Part shown: positions 17,895 through 25,878 of the stretch, piece by piece
Layout: each line of letters begins with the position of its first letter
Position numbering within the stretch: the stretch's first letter is position 1
The notes under the pieces: model-generated
Seen by the model: the letters and a program-made list of their open reading frames with translations, nothing else
Database searches by the model: none
What the model was told of the DNA's origin: nothing
Translations under genes and position numbers: made by a program
Source: Acholeplasmatales bacterium
Lineage (GTDB): Bacteria; Bacillota_I; Bacilli_A; ML615J-28; CAG-313
Assembly: GCA_003539625.1 (NCBI GenBank)
Contig: DPOU01000024.1
Coordinates: forward strand, 44,797-108,796
Direction of reading: 5' to 3'
Length of the DNA: 64,000 nt

Positions 17895-18320
17895 TTAAAC
17901 TAGTTGTGAACAAAGAGTTTCGCAGTTTATCGGTTCAAAACATTGAACTGCTCCAATACAACTAATTTTTACAACGATTGTGTAAGTAGTACAAGTTACT
18001 TCTGTTGTTGTTTCATCATATGATAATAGACGTAAAACAACAGTTTCATCGTTTCTTACATCTTCAACTCTAAACAAATTACATGCAGTTCCATTTATAC
18101 CTGCGTTTGCGGAAAAGTATTCACCGTTGCAACAGTTACAAATAGAAATAGGCTTAGTATTGTACCTCGCATTCATCATGCAGTTATCGCATTGATTTGC
18201 AGCATTCGCAATAACAGCTTCTTTTTGCATTTGGTCAATTCGCTTTAGTAATTGCGCAATTGTTCCGTTATTATTTGTCGTAGTTGTTGAAGTTGTTGTA
18301 ACATTTGAAAAACAGGCCAT
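17895..18320 (-). CDS. CotZ/CotY-like spore coat protein
   Basis: A 141-aa Cys-rich protein. After a Thr/Asn-rich N-terminus, the Cys-containing middle and the C-terminal pattern (CNLFRVEDV, then VVLRLLSYD, and CIGAVQCFEP) follow the Bacillus CotZ/CotY layout, where Cys residues cross-link the spore crust or exosporium. The ribosome site AGTGAGGTG is strong. The upstream -10 resembles the mother-cell sigma K class, as expected for an outer coat gene. Assignment to CotZ rather than CotY is not possible. Confidence 0.75.
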   Translation of the reverse strand: MACFSNVTTTSTTTTNNNGTIAQLLKRIDQMQKEAVIANAANQCDNCMMNARYNTKPISICNCCNGEYFSANAGINGTACNLFRVEDVRNDETVVLRLLSYDETTTEVTCTTYTIVVKISCIGAVQCFEPINCETLCSQLV

Positions 18321-18341
18321 ATCGACACCTCACTTTCAATG

Positions 18342-18369
18342 TATAATATGAATTCATTGTAAGTATTGT
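18342..18369 (-). promoter_or_regulatory. Candidate sigma-K-type promoter for the cotZ-like gene
   Basis: On the minus strand an AC dinucleotide (18369-18368), 17 nt, then CATATTATA (18350-18342), which fits the sigma K -10 CATAnnnTA. Confidence 0.5.
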
Positions 18370-18439
18370 GTATTTAAAAGCCTATAAAATATAAAAGTAA
18401 GTAATATAAAGCAATTTTGCTATATGCAAACGTTATAAC

Positions 18440-18468
18440 TTGCAAAAATAGCATAAATAGCGTATAAT
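18440..18468 (+). promoter_or_regulatory. Promoter for the EIIB-like gene
   Basis: TTGCAA (18440-18445), a 17-bp spacer and TATAAT (18463-18468). Its expected start point makes the ATG at 18476 nearly leaderless and supports the ATG at 18497. Confidence 0.75.
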
Positions 18469-18496
18469 AAATAATATGAAAGTAGAGGAATTAATT

Positions 18497-18907
18497 ATGC
18501 TTTATTTCTTAAGTATTGAACCCAATGCTAAATTAGTATTAATGGTAATTGGTATTTGTTGTATATTACCTATTCTTGTAATTGGTTTAATTTTATTAGG
18601 TAAGATAATTTATAAACATCGCATTAATATGCGAAAATTAAGAGAAATGGAAAAAAATGGCGATATTGTTAAAGAAAAAAAAGCAAAGAAAACTAAAACT
18701 TCAAATGTAAATTATTTAGCTTTCTTTGGTGGTGATAATAATATAGTTTCCATATCTAAAAATTTATCACGTGTTAGTGTAGAAGTAAAAGATGTTAAAC
18801 TTGTAGATTTCGATGCTTTGAAGAACGAAGGTATTGGTGTAATGGTTACAAGAAATACTATAAAATGTTCATCACAAGCATTTGCGGATCAAATATCTGA
18901 CAAATAA
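18497..18907 (+). CDS. Membrane-anchored degenerate PTS EIIB-like protein
   Basis: 136 aa from the ATG at 18497, which has an AGAGGA site. One N-terminal transmembrane helix (about 12-36) is followed by a basic linker and a C-terminal domain of about 65 residues. Its pattern ALGG-x-NIVS...RLxVxVxDxxxVDxxAL corresponds to glucose-type EIIB domains (here FFGGDNNIVS and LVDFDALKNEG). At the position of the phosphorylated Cys in the family's CxTRLR motif the protein reads KNLSRVS, so the Cys is absent. It cannot be a normal phosphocarrier; a sensory or scaffold role is inferred. Confidence 0.65.
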   Translation: MLYFLSIEPNAKLVLMVIGICCILPILVIGLILLGKIIYKHRINMRKLREMEKNGDIVKEKKAKKTKTSNVNYLAFFGGDNNIVSISKNLSRVSVEVKDVKLVDFDALKNEGIGVMVTRNTIKCSSQAFADQISDK

Positions 18908-19111
18908 CTATAAAGCTTTTGCAATACTAGACACTATTGTTTCTTTAGTTGTTGTATCAGCTTTTTCCCAAAGTAATTCAAAAAGAACGCCTAGGCCAGG
19001 AAGAATCTTTTCTTCACCAACTGATATTGCATCTTGAATTGTTTCATAGACTTCTTTGGTTGAAGCTCCTTTTAAATTTTCTTTGACAGAATTTCTAATA
19101 TTAATATTCAT
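18908..19111 (-). CDS. sspI: Small acid-soluble spore protein I
   Basis: 67 aa, matching the SspI family along its length: N-x-R...A/V N-terminus, a central DAISVGEEKILPGLGVLFE (family signature SGEEKMLPGLGVLFE), and a short C-terminal helix. SspI is a minor SASP made in the forespore under sigma G and packed in the spore core. The ribosome site TTGGAGG is ideal and a sigma-G-like promoter lies upstream. Its stop directly abuts the stop of the convergent EIIB-like gene. Confidence 0.92.
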   Translation of the reverse strand: MNINIRNSVKENLKGASTKEVYETIQDAISVGEEKILPGLGVLFELLWEKADTTTKETIVSSIAKAL

Positions 19112-19128
19112 AATAAAACCTCCAATTT

Positions 19129-19157
19129 TATTATGATTATTTTTTGATAAAATATAC
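19129..19157 (-). promoter_or_regulatory. Sigma-G-type promoter of sspI
   Basis: On the minus strand GTATA (19157-19153), a 17-bp spacer and CATAATA (19135-19129). Both match the forespore sigma G consensus (GHATR and CATnnTA). Confidence 0.75.
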
Positions 19158-19173
19158 GAAAGAGGTGACTTAA

Positions 19174-20538
19174 ATGAATTTTGAAAAAATTGTTTATAAT
19201 CATAAAGATGAAATTGTTAAAACTTTTCAAGAGTTATTACAAATACCTAGTGTTTTAGATGAAAGTGACGCATCAGTTGGTGCTCCTTTTGGAAACAATA
19301 TCAGAAAAGCATTAGAGTATATGCTAGCAAAAGGAAAAGAAGATGGTTTCGAAGTATTAAATGATGAAGGATATGCGGGAAGAATATCTTACAAATGTGG
19401 GAATCAAAAAGAATCAGTTGGTATTCTTTGCCATTTGGATGTTGTTCCTGAAGGCAATAATTGGACGTATCCACCATATGAAGCAAGAATAGTTGATGGT
19501 AAGATTTTCGCAAGAGGTACAACCGATGATAAAGGTCCAACAATTGCATGCTACTATGCTTTAAAATTTATTAAAGAAACAAATATTAAATTGAAAAAAG
19601 AAATTCAAATTATTCTTGGAACTGATGAAGAAACAGGATGGCGTGGTGTTAACCATTATTTCAAAAAATATGAAATGCCATCAATCGGTTTTGCTCCAGA
19701 CTGTGATTTCCCATTAGTATATGGGGAAAAAGGTCGTATGTCGTTTGATCTATCAACTAATTATCATGAAGAAGATGTTGTTGAATATATTCATGGTGGA
19801 GATCGCTATAATGTTGTATTAGATCAAGTTGTTGCAAAACTTAATAAAGATTTATCAAATGAATTTAAGAAATATTTAACTGATCATAATCTAAAAGGTG
19901 AAGTTAAAGGCGATTTATACATACTTGAAGGAGCTGCAGCACATGCAATGGAGCCTCAAAAAGGTGTTAACGCAGGAATTCATATGTGTCATTTCTTAAA
20001 AGACTATTCTAATAACAATATGATTAAATTTATTGATAAGTATTTTTATGATGATCCATACTTTGAAAAAATGGGACTAGCATATAATGATTATGAAATG
20101 GGACCAATAACAGTTAATATGGGCATTATGAATATTGAAAAAGATAAAACTAGAGTTACGCTAGATTCAAGATTTCCTGTTAGATATGATATTAACAAAT
20201 TCAATGAAACATTTAATAAGATACTAACTGATAATGGTATTATAATTGCTGCGAAGACTTTTAAAGAGCCACATTATATTGATCCAAATGATGACTTAGT
20301 AAAATTACTTCATAAAGCGTATGTAAAAAATACTAATGATACTGTTAATAAACCATTCACTGTAGGTGGTGGAACATATGCCGGAATATTGAAAAAAGGG
20401 GTAGCCTTTGGTATGCTGTTTCCAGGTGAGCCTGAACTAGCTCATCAAAAAGATGAATGTATTGCAATCGAAAGTTTATTAAAAGGCATACTTATTTATA
20501 TTGACGCTATTTTATTATTAGGTGAAGTAGATGCGTAG
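19174..20538 (+). CDS. pepV: PepV-type dipeptidase (M20 family)
   Basis: A zinc or manganese metallo-dipeptidase cutting Xaa dipeptides in the cytosol. The M20 motifs are visible: the metal His and Asp in CHLDVVPEG, bridging Asp in RGTTDDKGP, catalytic Glu pair in GTDEETGW, a further ligand in the APDCDFP region and a C-terminal ligand near PELAHQKDE. The length of 454 aa is typical. The ribosome site AGAGGTG is good. It overlaps trmB by 8 nt. Confidence 0.93.
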   Translation: MNFEKIVYNHKDEIVKTFQELLQIPSVLDESDASVGAPFGNNIRKALEYMLAKGKEDGFEVLNDEGYAGRISYKCGNQKESVGILCHLDVVPEGNNWTYPPYEARIVDGKIFARGTTDDKGPTIACYYALKFIKETNIKLKKEIQIILGTDEETGWRGVNHYFKKYEMPSIGFAPDCDFPLVYGEKGRMSFDLSTNYHEEDVVEYIHGGDRYNVVLDQVVAKLNKDLSNEFKKYLTDHNLKGEVKGDLYILEGAAAHAMEPQKGVNAGIHMCHFLKDYSNNNMIKFIDKYFYDDPYFEKMGLAYNDYEMGPITVNMGIMNIEKDKTRVTLDSRFPVRYDINKFNETFNKILTDNGIIIAAKTFKEPHYIDPNDDLVKLLHKAYVKNTNDTVNKPFTVGGGTYAGILKKGVAFGMLFPGEPELAHQKDECIAIESLLKGILIYIDAILLLGEVDA

Positions 20539-21172
20539 AAGAAATGTTAAAAATGCTAAACAACGCATTGAGAACCATCCTGAACTTGTAATTGCTAATC
20601 CTAAAGAATATATCGGAAAATGGCATGAGGTTTTTAATAATGACAACCCTATTTATTTAGAAATTGGTATGGGAAAGGGAAAATTTTTAAGAGAACATGC
20701 ATTAAAAAATCCTAATATTAACTATATTGGAATTGAAAAATTTGATAGTGTTATTGTTCAAGCTGTTGAAAAAATTGCACCTTTGAATTTAATTAATATA
20801 AAGTTAATTAATGTTGATGCCGAAGAATTATTAGAAATATTTAATGCTAATGAAATAAATAAAATATTCTTAAACTTTAGTGATCCATGGCCTAAAAATA
20901 GACATCAAAAAAGAAGACTTACTAGTGAGAAATTTTTAGCATTATATGAAAAAGTATTAAATGGCACAATTGAAATGAAAACTGATAATCGTGGATTATT
21001 TGAATATAGCTTAATGTCATTTAACAATAATAATTGGAGATTTAAAGAATTATCTTTAGACCTTCATGCCATAGTTGAAGATGAAGAACCTAAAGAAATT
21101 ATAACAACAGAATATGAAGATCGCTTTGTCGAAAAAGGTAATGTAATATATTTTGTTGAAGTTAGTAAATGA
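20531..21172 (+). CDS. trmB: tRNA (guanine-N7-)-methyltransferase
   Basis: Methylates G46 of tRNA with SAM. The SAM site is YLEIGMGKGKFL, and the TrmB-specific motif FSDPWPKNRHQKRRLT is complete. The length of 213 aa is normal. It is coupled to pepV by overlap and to the DJ-1-like gene 9 nt downstream. Confidence 0.96.
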   Translation: MRRRNVKNAKQRIENHPELVIANPKEYIGKWHEVFNNDNPIYLEIGMGKGKFLREHALKNPNINYIGIEKFDSVIVQAVEKIAPLNLINIKLINVDAEELLEIFNANEINKIFLNFSDPWPKNRHQKRRLTSEKFLALYEKVLNGTIEMKTDNRGLFEYSLMSFNNNNWRFKELSLDLHAIVEDEEPKEIITTEYEDRFVEKGNVIYFVEVSK

Positions 21173-21181
21173 GGTAAAACT

Positions 21182-21733
21182 ATGAAAGGGATAATATTAT
21201 TAGCTAACCATTTTGAAGATACTGAAGCACTAGTTACTATTGATTTACTAAGAAGAGCAGGTATTACTGTTGATATGGTTAGTATCGAAAAATCTGTTGA
21301 CTTAGTAACTCAATATAATTTAAAAATTAAAGCAGAGTTTACAGTTGATCAATTAAACTTAAATGATTATAGCTTTTTGATAATACCTGGTGGTAAAGCC
21401 GTGATATTGACACATTTATCTTCAAAAATAACTGAAGATGTCGTAAATCATTTTGCAAAGAAAAATCAATTAATTGCTACTATTTGTGCTGCACCAAGTG
21501 TCGTTGGTAAACTTGGTTATCTAAAAAATAAAGAATTTACATGCTTTCCAGGCTTTGAAGAATATGTTGTTGATGGCATTCATTTACCAAATAAAAATGT
21601 TGTAGTATCTAACAACTATATTACTGCCAAAGCGGCAGGCGCAACCTTTGATTTTGCCAAAGAAATAATCAAATATTTAACTAATGAAAAAACTGCTAAC
21701 AAAGTAATAAATTCAGTATACTATAAAGGATGA
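21182..21733 (+). CDS. DJ-1/PfpI-family protein
   Basis: 183 aa with the class I glutamine amidotransferase-like fold. The reactive Cys elbow is ATICAAPSVVG and a PGG segment lies around residue 67. The family includes YajL/DJ-1 chaperones and deglycases and ThiJ-like proteins; the exact activity is unresolved. Last gene of the pepV-trmB operon, with a terminator beginning inside its last codons. Confidence 0.9.
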   Translation: MKGIILLANHFEDTEALVTIDLLRRAGITVDMVSIEKSVDLVTQYNLKIKAEFTVDQLNLNDYSFLIIPGGKAVILTHLSSKITEDVVNHFAKKNQLIATICAAPSVVGKLGYLKNKEFTCFPGFEEYVVDGIHLPNKNVVVSNNYITAKAAGATFDFAKEIIKYLTNEKTANKVINSVYYKG

Positions 21734-21751
21734 TGACAATTATCCTTTTTT
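21726..21751 (+). terminator. Rho-independent terminator
   Basis: AAGGAT/ATCCTT stem with a 10-nt loop and a run of eight T, overlapping the DJ-1-like stop. Confidence 0.7.
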
Positions 21752-21776
21752 TTCATATAATAAGATAGGTGATAAA

Positions 21777-22544
21777 ATGGAGTATGTAGGAATATTTCAA
21801 GGAGGAGGAATGAAGGGACTTGCCTATATGGGAGCAATTTGTGCACTTGAGGAGTGTGGAATAAAGGCTAAGAAGGTTGCGGGAACAAGTATAGGTGCAG
21901 TATTTGCTAGTTTACTTGCAACTGGATACACGGGTAAAGAAATAACATATCTCAGCAAACATATTGATTTTACTAAATTGTTATATAAACCAAATAATAA
22001 ATTAACAACCTGCATAAAAGAATTAGGATGTTATAGTAGTGAATATATTGAAGAATTATTAAATTCATTATATAATAGAAAGGGATATCATTACGTTTCA
22101 GATTTAAATAAGAATAATCTAAAAGTAATAGCAAGTGATATAACCAAAAGAAAGAAAATAGTTTTACCAGATGAACTTTGGCAATATGATATTGATGAAA
22201 ATAATATTACTTTAGCAAGAATGGTAACCCTAAGTTTGCTATATCCCGTATTTTTTAAGCCCCTTACTTTGAATAAATCCAAAATAGTAGATGGTGGACT
22301 TTTTGATTCTTTCCCAATTGGTGCTATTACCGATAATAATTTAAAGAAAATAGGTTTTCAACTAATTTCTAAAAAAAGTAAAAAAATATCAACGTTAGAT
22401 TATTTAGTTGATATTGATACAAAATTTATTAAAACTCTAGATTTTAGAATTACTCATAATGAAATAGCAAGACTATTTGATCAAGGATATTTTGCGGCAA
22501 AAAGAATAATTCCAATCATAGAAAAACATAATAAAATTATGTAG
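21777..22544 (+). CDS. Patatin-like phospholipase
   Basis: A serine-aspartate lipid acyl hydrolase of 255 aa. The oxyanion loop FQGGGMKGLAYMG is at the N-terminus, the nucleophile elbow GTSIGA near residue 40, and the catalytic Asp in VDGGLFDSFPI near residue 173. All three patatin elements are present, so it should be active. No signal peptide, so cytosolic membrane lipids are the likely substrate. It is followed 13 nt later by a HAD phosphatase gene. Confidence 0.92.
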   Translation: MEYVGIFQGGGMKGLAYMGAICALEECGIKAKKVAGTSIGAVFASLLATGYTGKEITYLSKHIDFTKLLYKPNNKLTTCIKELGCYSSEYIEELLNSLYNRKGYHYVSDLNKNNLKVIASDITKRKKIVLPDELWQYDIDENNITLARMVTLSLLYPVFFKPLTLNKSKIVDGGLFDSFPIGAITDNNLKKIGFQLISKKSKKISTLDYLVDIDTKFIKTLDFRITHNEIARLFDQGYFAAKRIIPIIEKHNKIM

Positions 22545-22557
22545 AAAGCGAGATAAT

Positions 22558-23367
22558 ATGATAAAACTAATCGCAATAGATTTAGATGATACATTATTAA
22601 ATAAAAAGAAAGAAATATCTTCAAGAAATGTTTCGGCAATTAACAACGCAGTAACGAATAATGTAAAAATAGTACTTGCAACAGGAAGACCATATTTTAG
22701 AGTAAAACCAATTCTAGAAAAACTAAATTTGCTTGACGATAATCAAGTAGTTATTACTCTTAATGGCGGATATATTTGTAATGCAACAAATAACAAAACA
22801 TTATATGAAAATGTGCTAAATAACCAAGATATAGTTAAAATTATTGAAGTAATTAACAATGCTAAATTATGTTTTAATGCTTATTGTGGAGATAACATTT
22901 ATACAGAAAAACTTGAAGAAAAGATAAAAGAGCTACCTGTATATGATGGGATAAATTTTATATTCAAAAGTAATGATGAATTAAAACAATTAAGTTATGC
23001 TCATAAGATAATTGTTGCAAGTAGTGCTGATATTATTACAAAGCACAAAAACTATATTGTTGATAAGTTAAACGACTATACAGTTGTCCAAAGTACACCC
23101 AACTTTTTAGAAGTATTGCCAAATAACACAACAAAAGGTATAGGACTACAAGAAATAGCCAACATATTTAACTATAGTAAAGATGAAATTATGGCAATTG
23201 GAGATGCGGAAAACGATATATCAATGCTTAAATTTGCAAAATATAAAGTTGCTATGAAAAATGCAAACGATAGTGTAAAAAAAATTGCTAATTTTATAAC
23301 AAAGAGTTGCGAAGAAGATGGAGTTGCATTCGCAATTGAAAAAGTTTTAAATATAGCTAATAATTAA
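22558..23367 (+). CDS. Cof-type HAD hydrolase (subclass IIB)
   Basis: A 269-aa sugar- or nucleotide-phosphate phosphatase. Motif I is AIDLDDTLLN, motif II lies near VLATGRP, and motif IV is GDAENDISMLKFA, with the IIB cap between. Members act on flavin, sugar or pyridoxal phosphates; the substrate cannot be told. Likely co-transcribed with the patatin gene. Confidence 0.92.
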   Translation: MIKLIAIDLDDTLLNKKKEISSRNVSAINNAVTNNVKIVLATGRPYFRVKPILEKLNLLDDNQVVITLNGGYICNATNNKTLYENVLNNQDIVKIIEVINNAKLCFNAYCGDNIYTEKLEEKIKELPVYDGINFIFKSNDELKQLSYAHKIIVASSADIITKHKNYIVDKLNDYTVVQSTPNFLEVLPNNTTKGIGLQEIANIFNYSKDEIMAIGDAENDISMLKFAKYKVAMKNANDSVKKIANFITKSCEEDGVAFAIEKVLNIANN

Positions 23368-23381
23368 AAAGTATAAAACAT

Positions 23382-23410
23382 TTTACAAATCTATAAAAAT
23401 GTGATATAAT
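23382..23410 (+). promoter_or_regulatory. Promoter of rpsF-ssb-rpsR
   Basis: TTTACA (23382-23387), a 17-bp spacer and TATAAT (23405-23410) with an extended TG motif. Confidence 0.82.
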
Positions 23411-23429
23411 GTATAAGCATGAGTATGTG

Positions 23430-23478
23430 TACTCTGCCTTGCTTTACAAAAATCATGTAAAGCCGTTAGACCAGAAGG
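23430..23478 (+). promoter_or_regulatory. S6:S18-type ribosomal-protein leader
   Basis: In the rpsF leader a perfect 8-bp hairpin GCTTTACA/TGTAAAGC (23441-23463) is followed by CGTTAGAC and closed by an outer TCTG/CAGA helix. The CCG next to the inner helix and the asymmetric loop are the features of the S6:S18 autoregulatory mRNA motif. It would let the S6:S18 complex repress its own operon. Confidence 0.65.
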
Positions 23479-23489
23479 AGGTGCAAAGA

Positions 23490-23771
23490 ATGAAAAAATA
23501 CGAAGTTATGTATATCATTCGCCCTAACGTTGAAGAAGAAGCTAGAAAAGCATTAATTGAAGAGATGAATGCTGTATTCACTAGCAAAAATTCTACTGTA
23601 GATAACGTTAAAGAAATGGGCATGAGAGAATTAGCTTACGAAATCAAACATGAAACTAAAGGTTATTATGTTCTTTTGAATGTAACTGCAACACCTGAAG
23701 CTGTTAAAGAATTCGAACGTGTAGCTAACATCAAAGAAAACATTATTCGTTACATCACTGTAGCTGAATAG
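23490..23771 (+). CDS. rpsF: 30S ribosomal protein S6
   Basis: The ATG at 23490 is used because AAGGAGGTG precedes it; the longer reading from 23409 runs through the -10 box and the leader RNA. The protein of 93 aa begins MKKYEVMYIIRP, the standard bS6 N-terminus, and ends with the ENIIRY segment. First gene of the conserved rpsF-ssb-rpsR operon. Confidence 0.97.
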   Translation: MKKYEVMYIIRPNVEEEARKALIEEMNAVFTSKNSTVDNVKEMGMRELAYEIKHETKGYYVLLNVTATPEAVKEFERVANIKENIIRYITVAE

Positions 23772-23779
23772 GAGGCATT

Positions 23780-24292
23780 ATGAATCGTGTAATTTTAGTA
23801 GGTCGTATCACAAGAGACCCTGAACTTAGAACATCGCCTAATAATGTTTCATTTGTTGCATTTACTATTGCAGTAAACCGCTTATCAGCTTCAGCAAATG
23901 GCGAAAGAGAAGCTGATTTTATCAATTGCGTTGCTTTCAATAAGCAAGCAGAAAATTTATGTCGATTTATCAAAAAGGGTGGACAAGTTGGTGTAGAAGG
24001 TAAACTTCAAACAAGAAGATATACTGCCCAAGATGGTTCAAATAGAGTTGCTACTGAAGTAATTTGTGATAATATTCATTTCTTAGAACCTAAGAATGCT
24101 TCTAATCAAGCTGGTGGTTACAATGACTATTCATCATATGAAACTTCATACATGCAACAACCCCAAAGAGAACCTCAACCTCAACAACCTAGTCCAAGTA
24201 GTTTTTATCAAGAACCTAAAAAGCCTCAACAAAATCAATATGATGAGGTTAAAAAACAATTTGATATTTCAGACGATGACTTACCATTTTAG
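23780..24292 (+). CDS. ssb: Single-stranded DNA-binding protein
   Basis: 170 aa. The OB fold (about 1-110) begins MNRVILVGRITRDPELR. A Gln/Pro-rich linker follows, and the acidic tip DISDDDLPF is the protein-interaction tail. It lies between rpsF and rpsR as in most Firmicutes. Confidence 0.97.
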   Translation: MNRVILVGRITRDPELRTSPNNVSFVAFTIAVNRLSASANGEREADFINCVAFNKQAENLCRFIKKGGQVGVEGKLQTRRYTAQDGSNRVATEVICDNIHFLEPKNASNQAGGYNDYSSYETSYMQQPQREPQPQQPSPSSFYQEPKKPQQNQYDEVKKQFDISDDDLPF

Positions 24293-24304
24293 GAGGAATG
24301 AAAT

Positions 24305-24526
24305 ATGGCAACTTTTAAAAGACGTAAAAAAACTTGTTATTTCACAGATAATAAAATTCAAAAGATTGACTGGAAAGATGTTGATTTATTAAAGAAATTT
24401 ATTTCAGACCGTGGAAAAATTTTACCACGTCGTATCACTGGAACTAAAGCTATTTATCAAAGAGAATTAGCAGTTGCAATTAAACGTGCTCGTCATATGG
24501 GTTTATTACCATTCGTTAGAGAATAG
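24305..24526 (+). CDS. rpsR: 30S ribosomal protein S18
   Basis: 73 aa with the bS18 motifs IDWKDVDLLKKFIS, GKILPRRITG and RARHMGLLPF. The ribosome site AGGAGGAA is strong. Last gene of the operon before a large terminator. Confidence 0.97.
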   Translation: MATFKRRKKTCYFTDNKIQKIDWKDVDLLKKFISDRGKILPRRITGTKAIYQRELAVAIKRARHMGLLPFVRE

Positions 24527-24553
24527 TTTTATAACTTATATAAATGTGAAAAA

Positions 24554-24603
24554 AACTTAATGTAATATGAATTTTGATTCATGTCGCATTAAGTTCTTTT
24601 TTT
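24554..24603 (+). terminator. Terminator of the rpsF operon
   Basis: A long stem starting AACTTAATG and closing with CATTAAGTT, with an inner ATGAAT/ATTCAT helix, followed by a T run. Confidence 0.88.
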
Positions 24604-24672
24604 ATGAATAATTTAAAAATTAGTATGCTAAATAACAACACACTTTTTGTGTAAAAGAAGCAAAATTGATTT

Positions 24673-24709
24673 TTCTCTTTATAAGAGAATTAGTAGAGTG
24701 AATTCTCTT
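24673..24709. repeat. Overlapping alternative hairpins in the rpsR-degV gap
   Basis: AAGAGAATT (24683-24691) pairs perfectly with AATTCTCTT (24701-24709), but its first half can instead pair with TTCTCTT at 24673-24679. The gap 24527-24832 otherwise holds only the rpsR terminator and the degV promoter. Confidence 0.5.
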
Positions 24710-24771
24710 CAAAAAAAGGCAAATTCTCGATTTGAATACCAAAAAAGATACCTAAAAATCCACCTTATGTG

Positions 24772-24800
24772 TTGAAATTGATTGACAATTATTATATAAT
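24772..24800 (+). promoter_or_regulatory. Promoter of degV
   Basis: TTGAAA (24772-24777), a 17-bp spacer and TATAAT (24795-24800). Confidence 0.78.
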
Positions 24801-24832
24801 GTTAACGAAGAAAAAACTTTGGAGGTTTAATT

Positions 24833-25720
24833 ATGGATAACTTTGTATTAACATGTTGCTCAACTGTCGATTTAGATGAAGCCTTTTTTGAAAAAAGACA
24901 TATACCTTTTGTTTGCTTCCACTTTAGAATGGATGGCGTTGATTATCCTGATGATTTAGGGCATAGCATATCATTTAAGGATTTTTATGATCGAATTCGT
25001 AATGGGGCAACACCTACAACATCACAAGTAAATTCTAGTGAGTTTATTGAATTCTGGGAACCTTTTGTAAAAGAAGGAAAGAATATTTTACACATATCAT
25101 TATCTTCGGGAATATCAGGAGTAGTAAATTCAGCTATTTTAGCTCAAAAATATTTGATGGAAAAATACCCTGGTTCAGTAGTAAAAGTTGTTGATTCACT
25201 AGGTGCTTCATCGGGTTATGGGATGCTAGTTGAGTATGTTGCTGATATGAAAGATGAAGGAAAAACTTTAGAAGAATGCTATGAATGGGCTGAGGAACAT
25301 AAACTAAATATTCATCACTGGTTCTTTTCAACTAATCTAACTAGTTATAGAAGAGGTGGAAGAATAAGTTCTGCTAGCTTTTTCTTAGGACAATTATTAA
25401 AGATTTGCCCATTACTTAATATGGATTATCTAGGAAGATTGATTCCACGTAAGAAAATTAGAACTAAAGATAAGACAATTATCGAAACGGTTAATATGAT
25501 GATTGAGCACGCTGAAGATGGTACAAACTATAATGGCAAATGTTTTATATGCCATTCTGACTGTTTAGATGACGCTATTAAAGTAAAAGATTTAGTAGAA
25601 AGTAAATTTCCTAATTTAAAAGGAAAGGTAAGAATTTATTCAGTTGGTACTACAATTGGTTCACATACTGGACCTGGTACAGTAGCCTTATTCTTTAAAG
25701 GTGATAAGAGAGAAGACTAG
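24833..25720 (+). CDS. DegV-family fatty-acid-binding protein
   Basis: 295 aa with the DegV fold. The N-terminal CCSTVDLDE, the TSQVNSSEF segment contacting the ligand, ISLSSGISGVVNSA, and the C-terminal GTTIGSHTGPGTVALFF are family signatures. DegV/FakB proteins bind fatty acids, and FakB delivers them to the kinase FakA; no fakA is nearby, so FakB function is only a possibility. The N-terminal CC in place of the usual DS is a variation. A terminator overlaps its stop codon. Confidence 0.93.
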   Translation: MDNFVLTCCSTVDLDEAFFEKRHIPFVCFHFRMDGVDYPDDLGHSISFKDFYDRIRNGATPTTSQVNSSEFIEFWEPFVKEGKNILHISLSSGISGVVNSAILAQKYLMEKYPGSVVKVVDSLGASSGYGMLVEYVADMKDEGKTLEECYEWAEEHKLNIHHWFFSTNLTSYRRGGRISSASFFLGQLLKICPLLNMDYLGRLIPRKKIRTKDKTIIETVNMMIEHAEDGTNYNGKCFICHSDCLDDAIKVKDLVESKFPNLKGKVRIYSVGTTIGSHTGPGTVALFFKGDKRED

Positions 25721-25737
25721 GAAACTAGTCTTTTTTA
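25713..25737 (+). terminator. Rho-independent terminator
   Basis: An 8-bp perfect stem AAGACTAG/CTAGTCTT with a GAAA tetraloop and T run. Confidence 0.92.
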
Positions 25738-25814
25738 ATAGGAAAAATTTATTGAGTAAAAAAGCGTTAAGTTGTCTGATAATTATACAAAATACAAAAA
25801 AACAACCGATAAAG

Positions 25815-25843
25815 TTGAAAAAAGCTAACAAGTATGATATAAT
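25815..25843 (+). promoter_or_regulatory. Promoter of the gdpP-rplI-dnaB transcript
   Basis: TTGAAA (25815-25820), a 17-bp spacer and TATAAT (25838-25843) with an extended TGA motif. Confidence 0.82.
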
Positions 25844-25878
25844 AAATCGATAATATAGTACAAAGAAGAGGTGAATGT

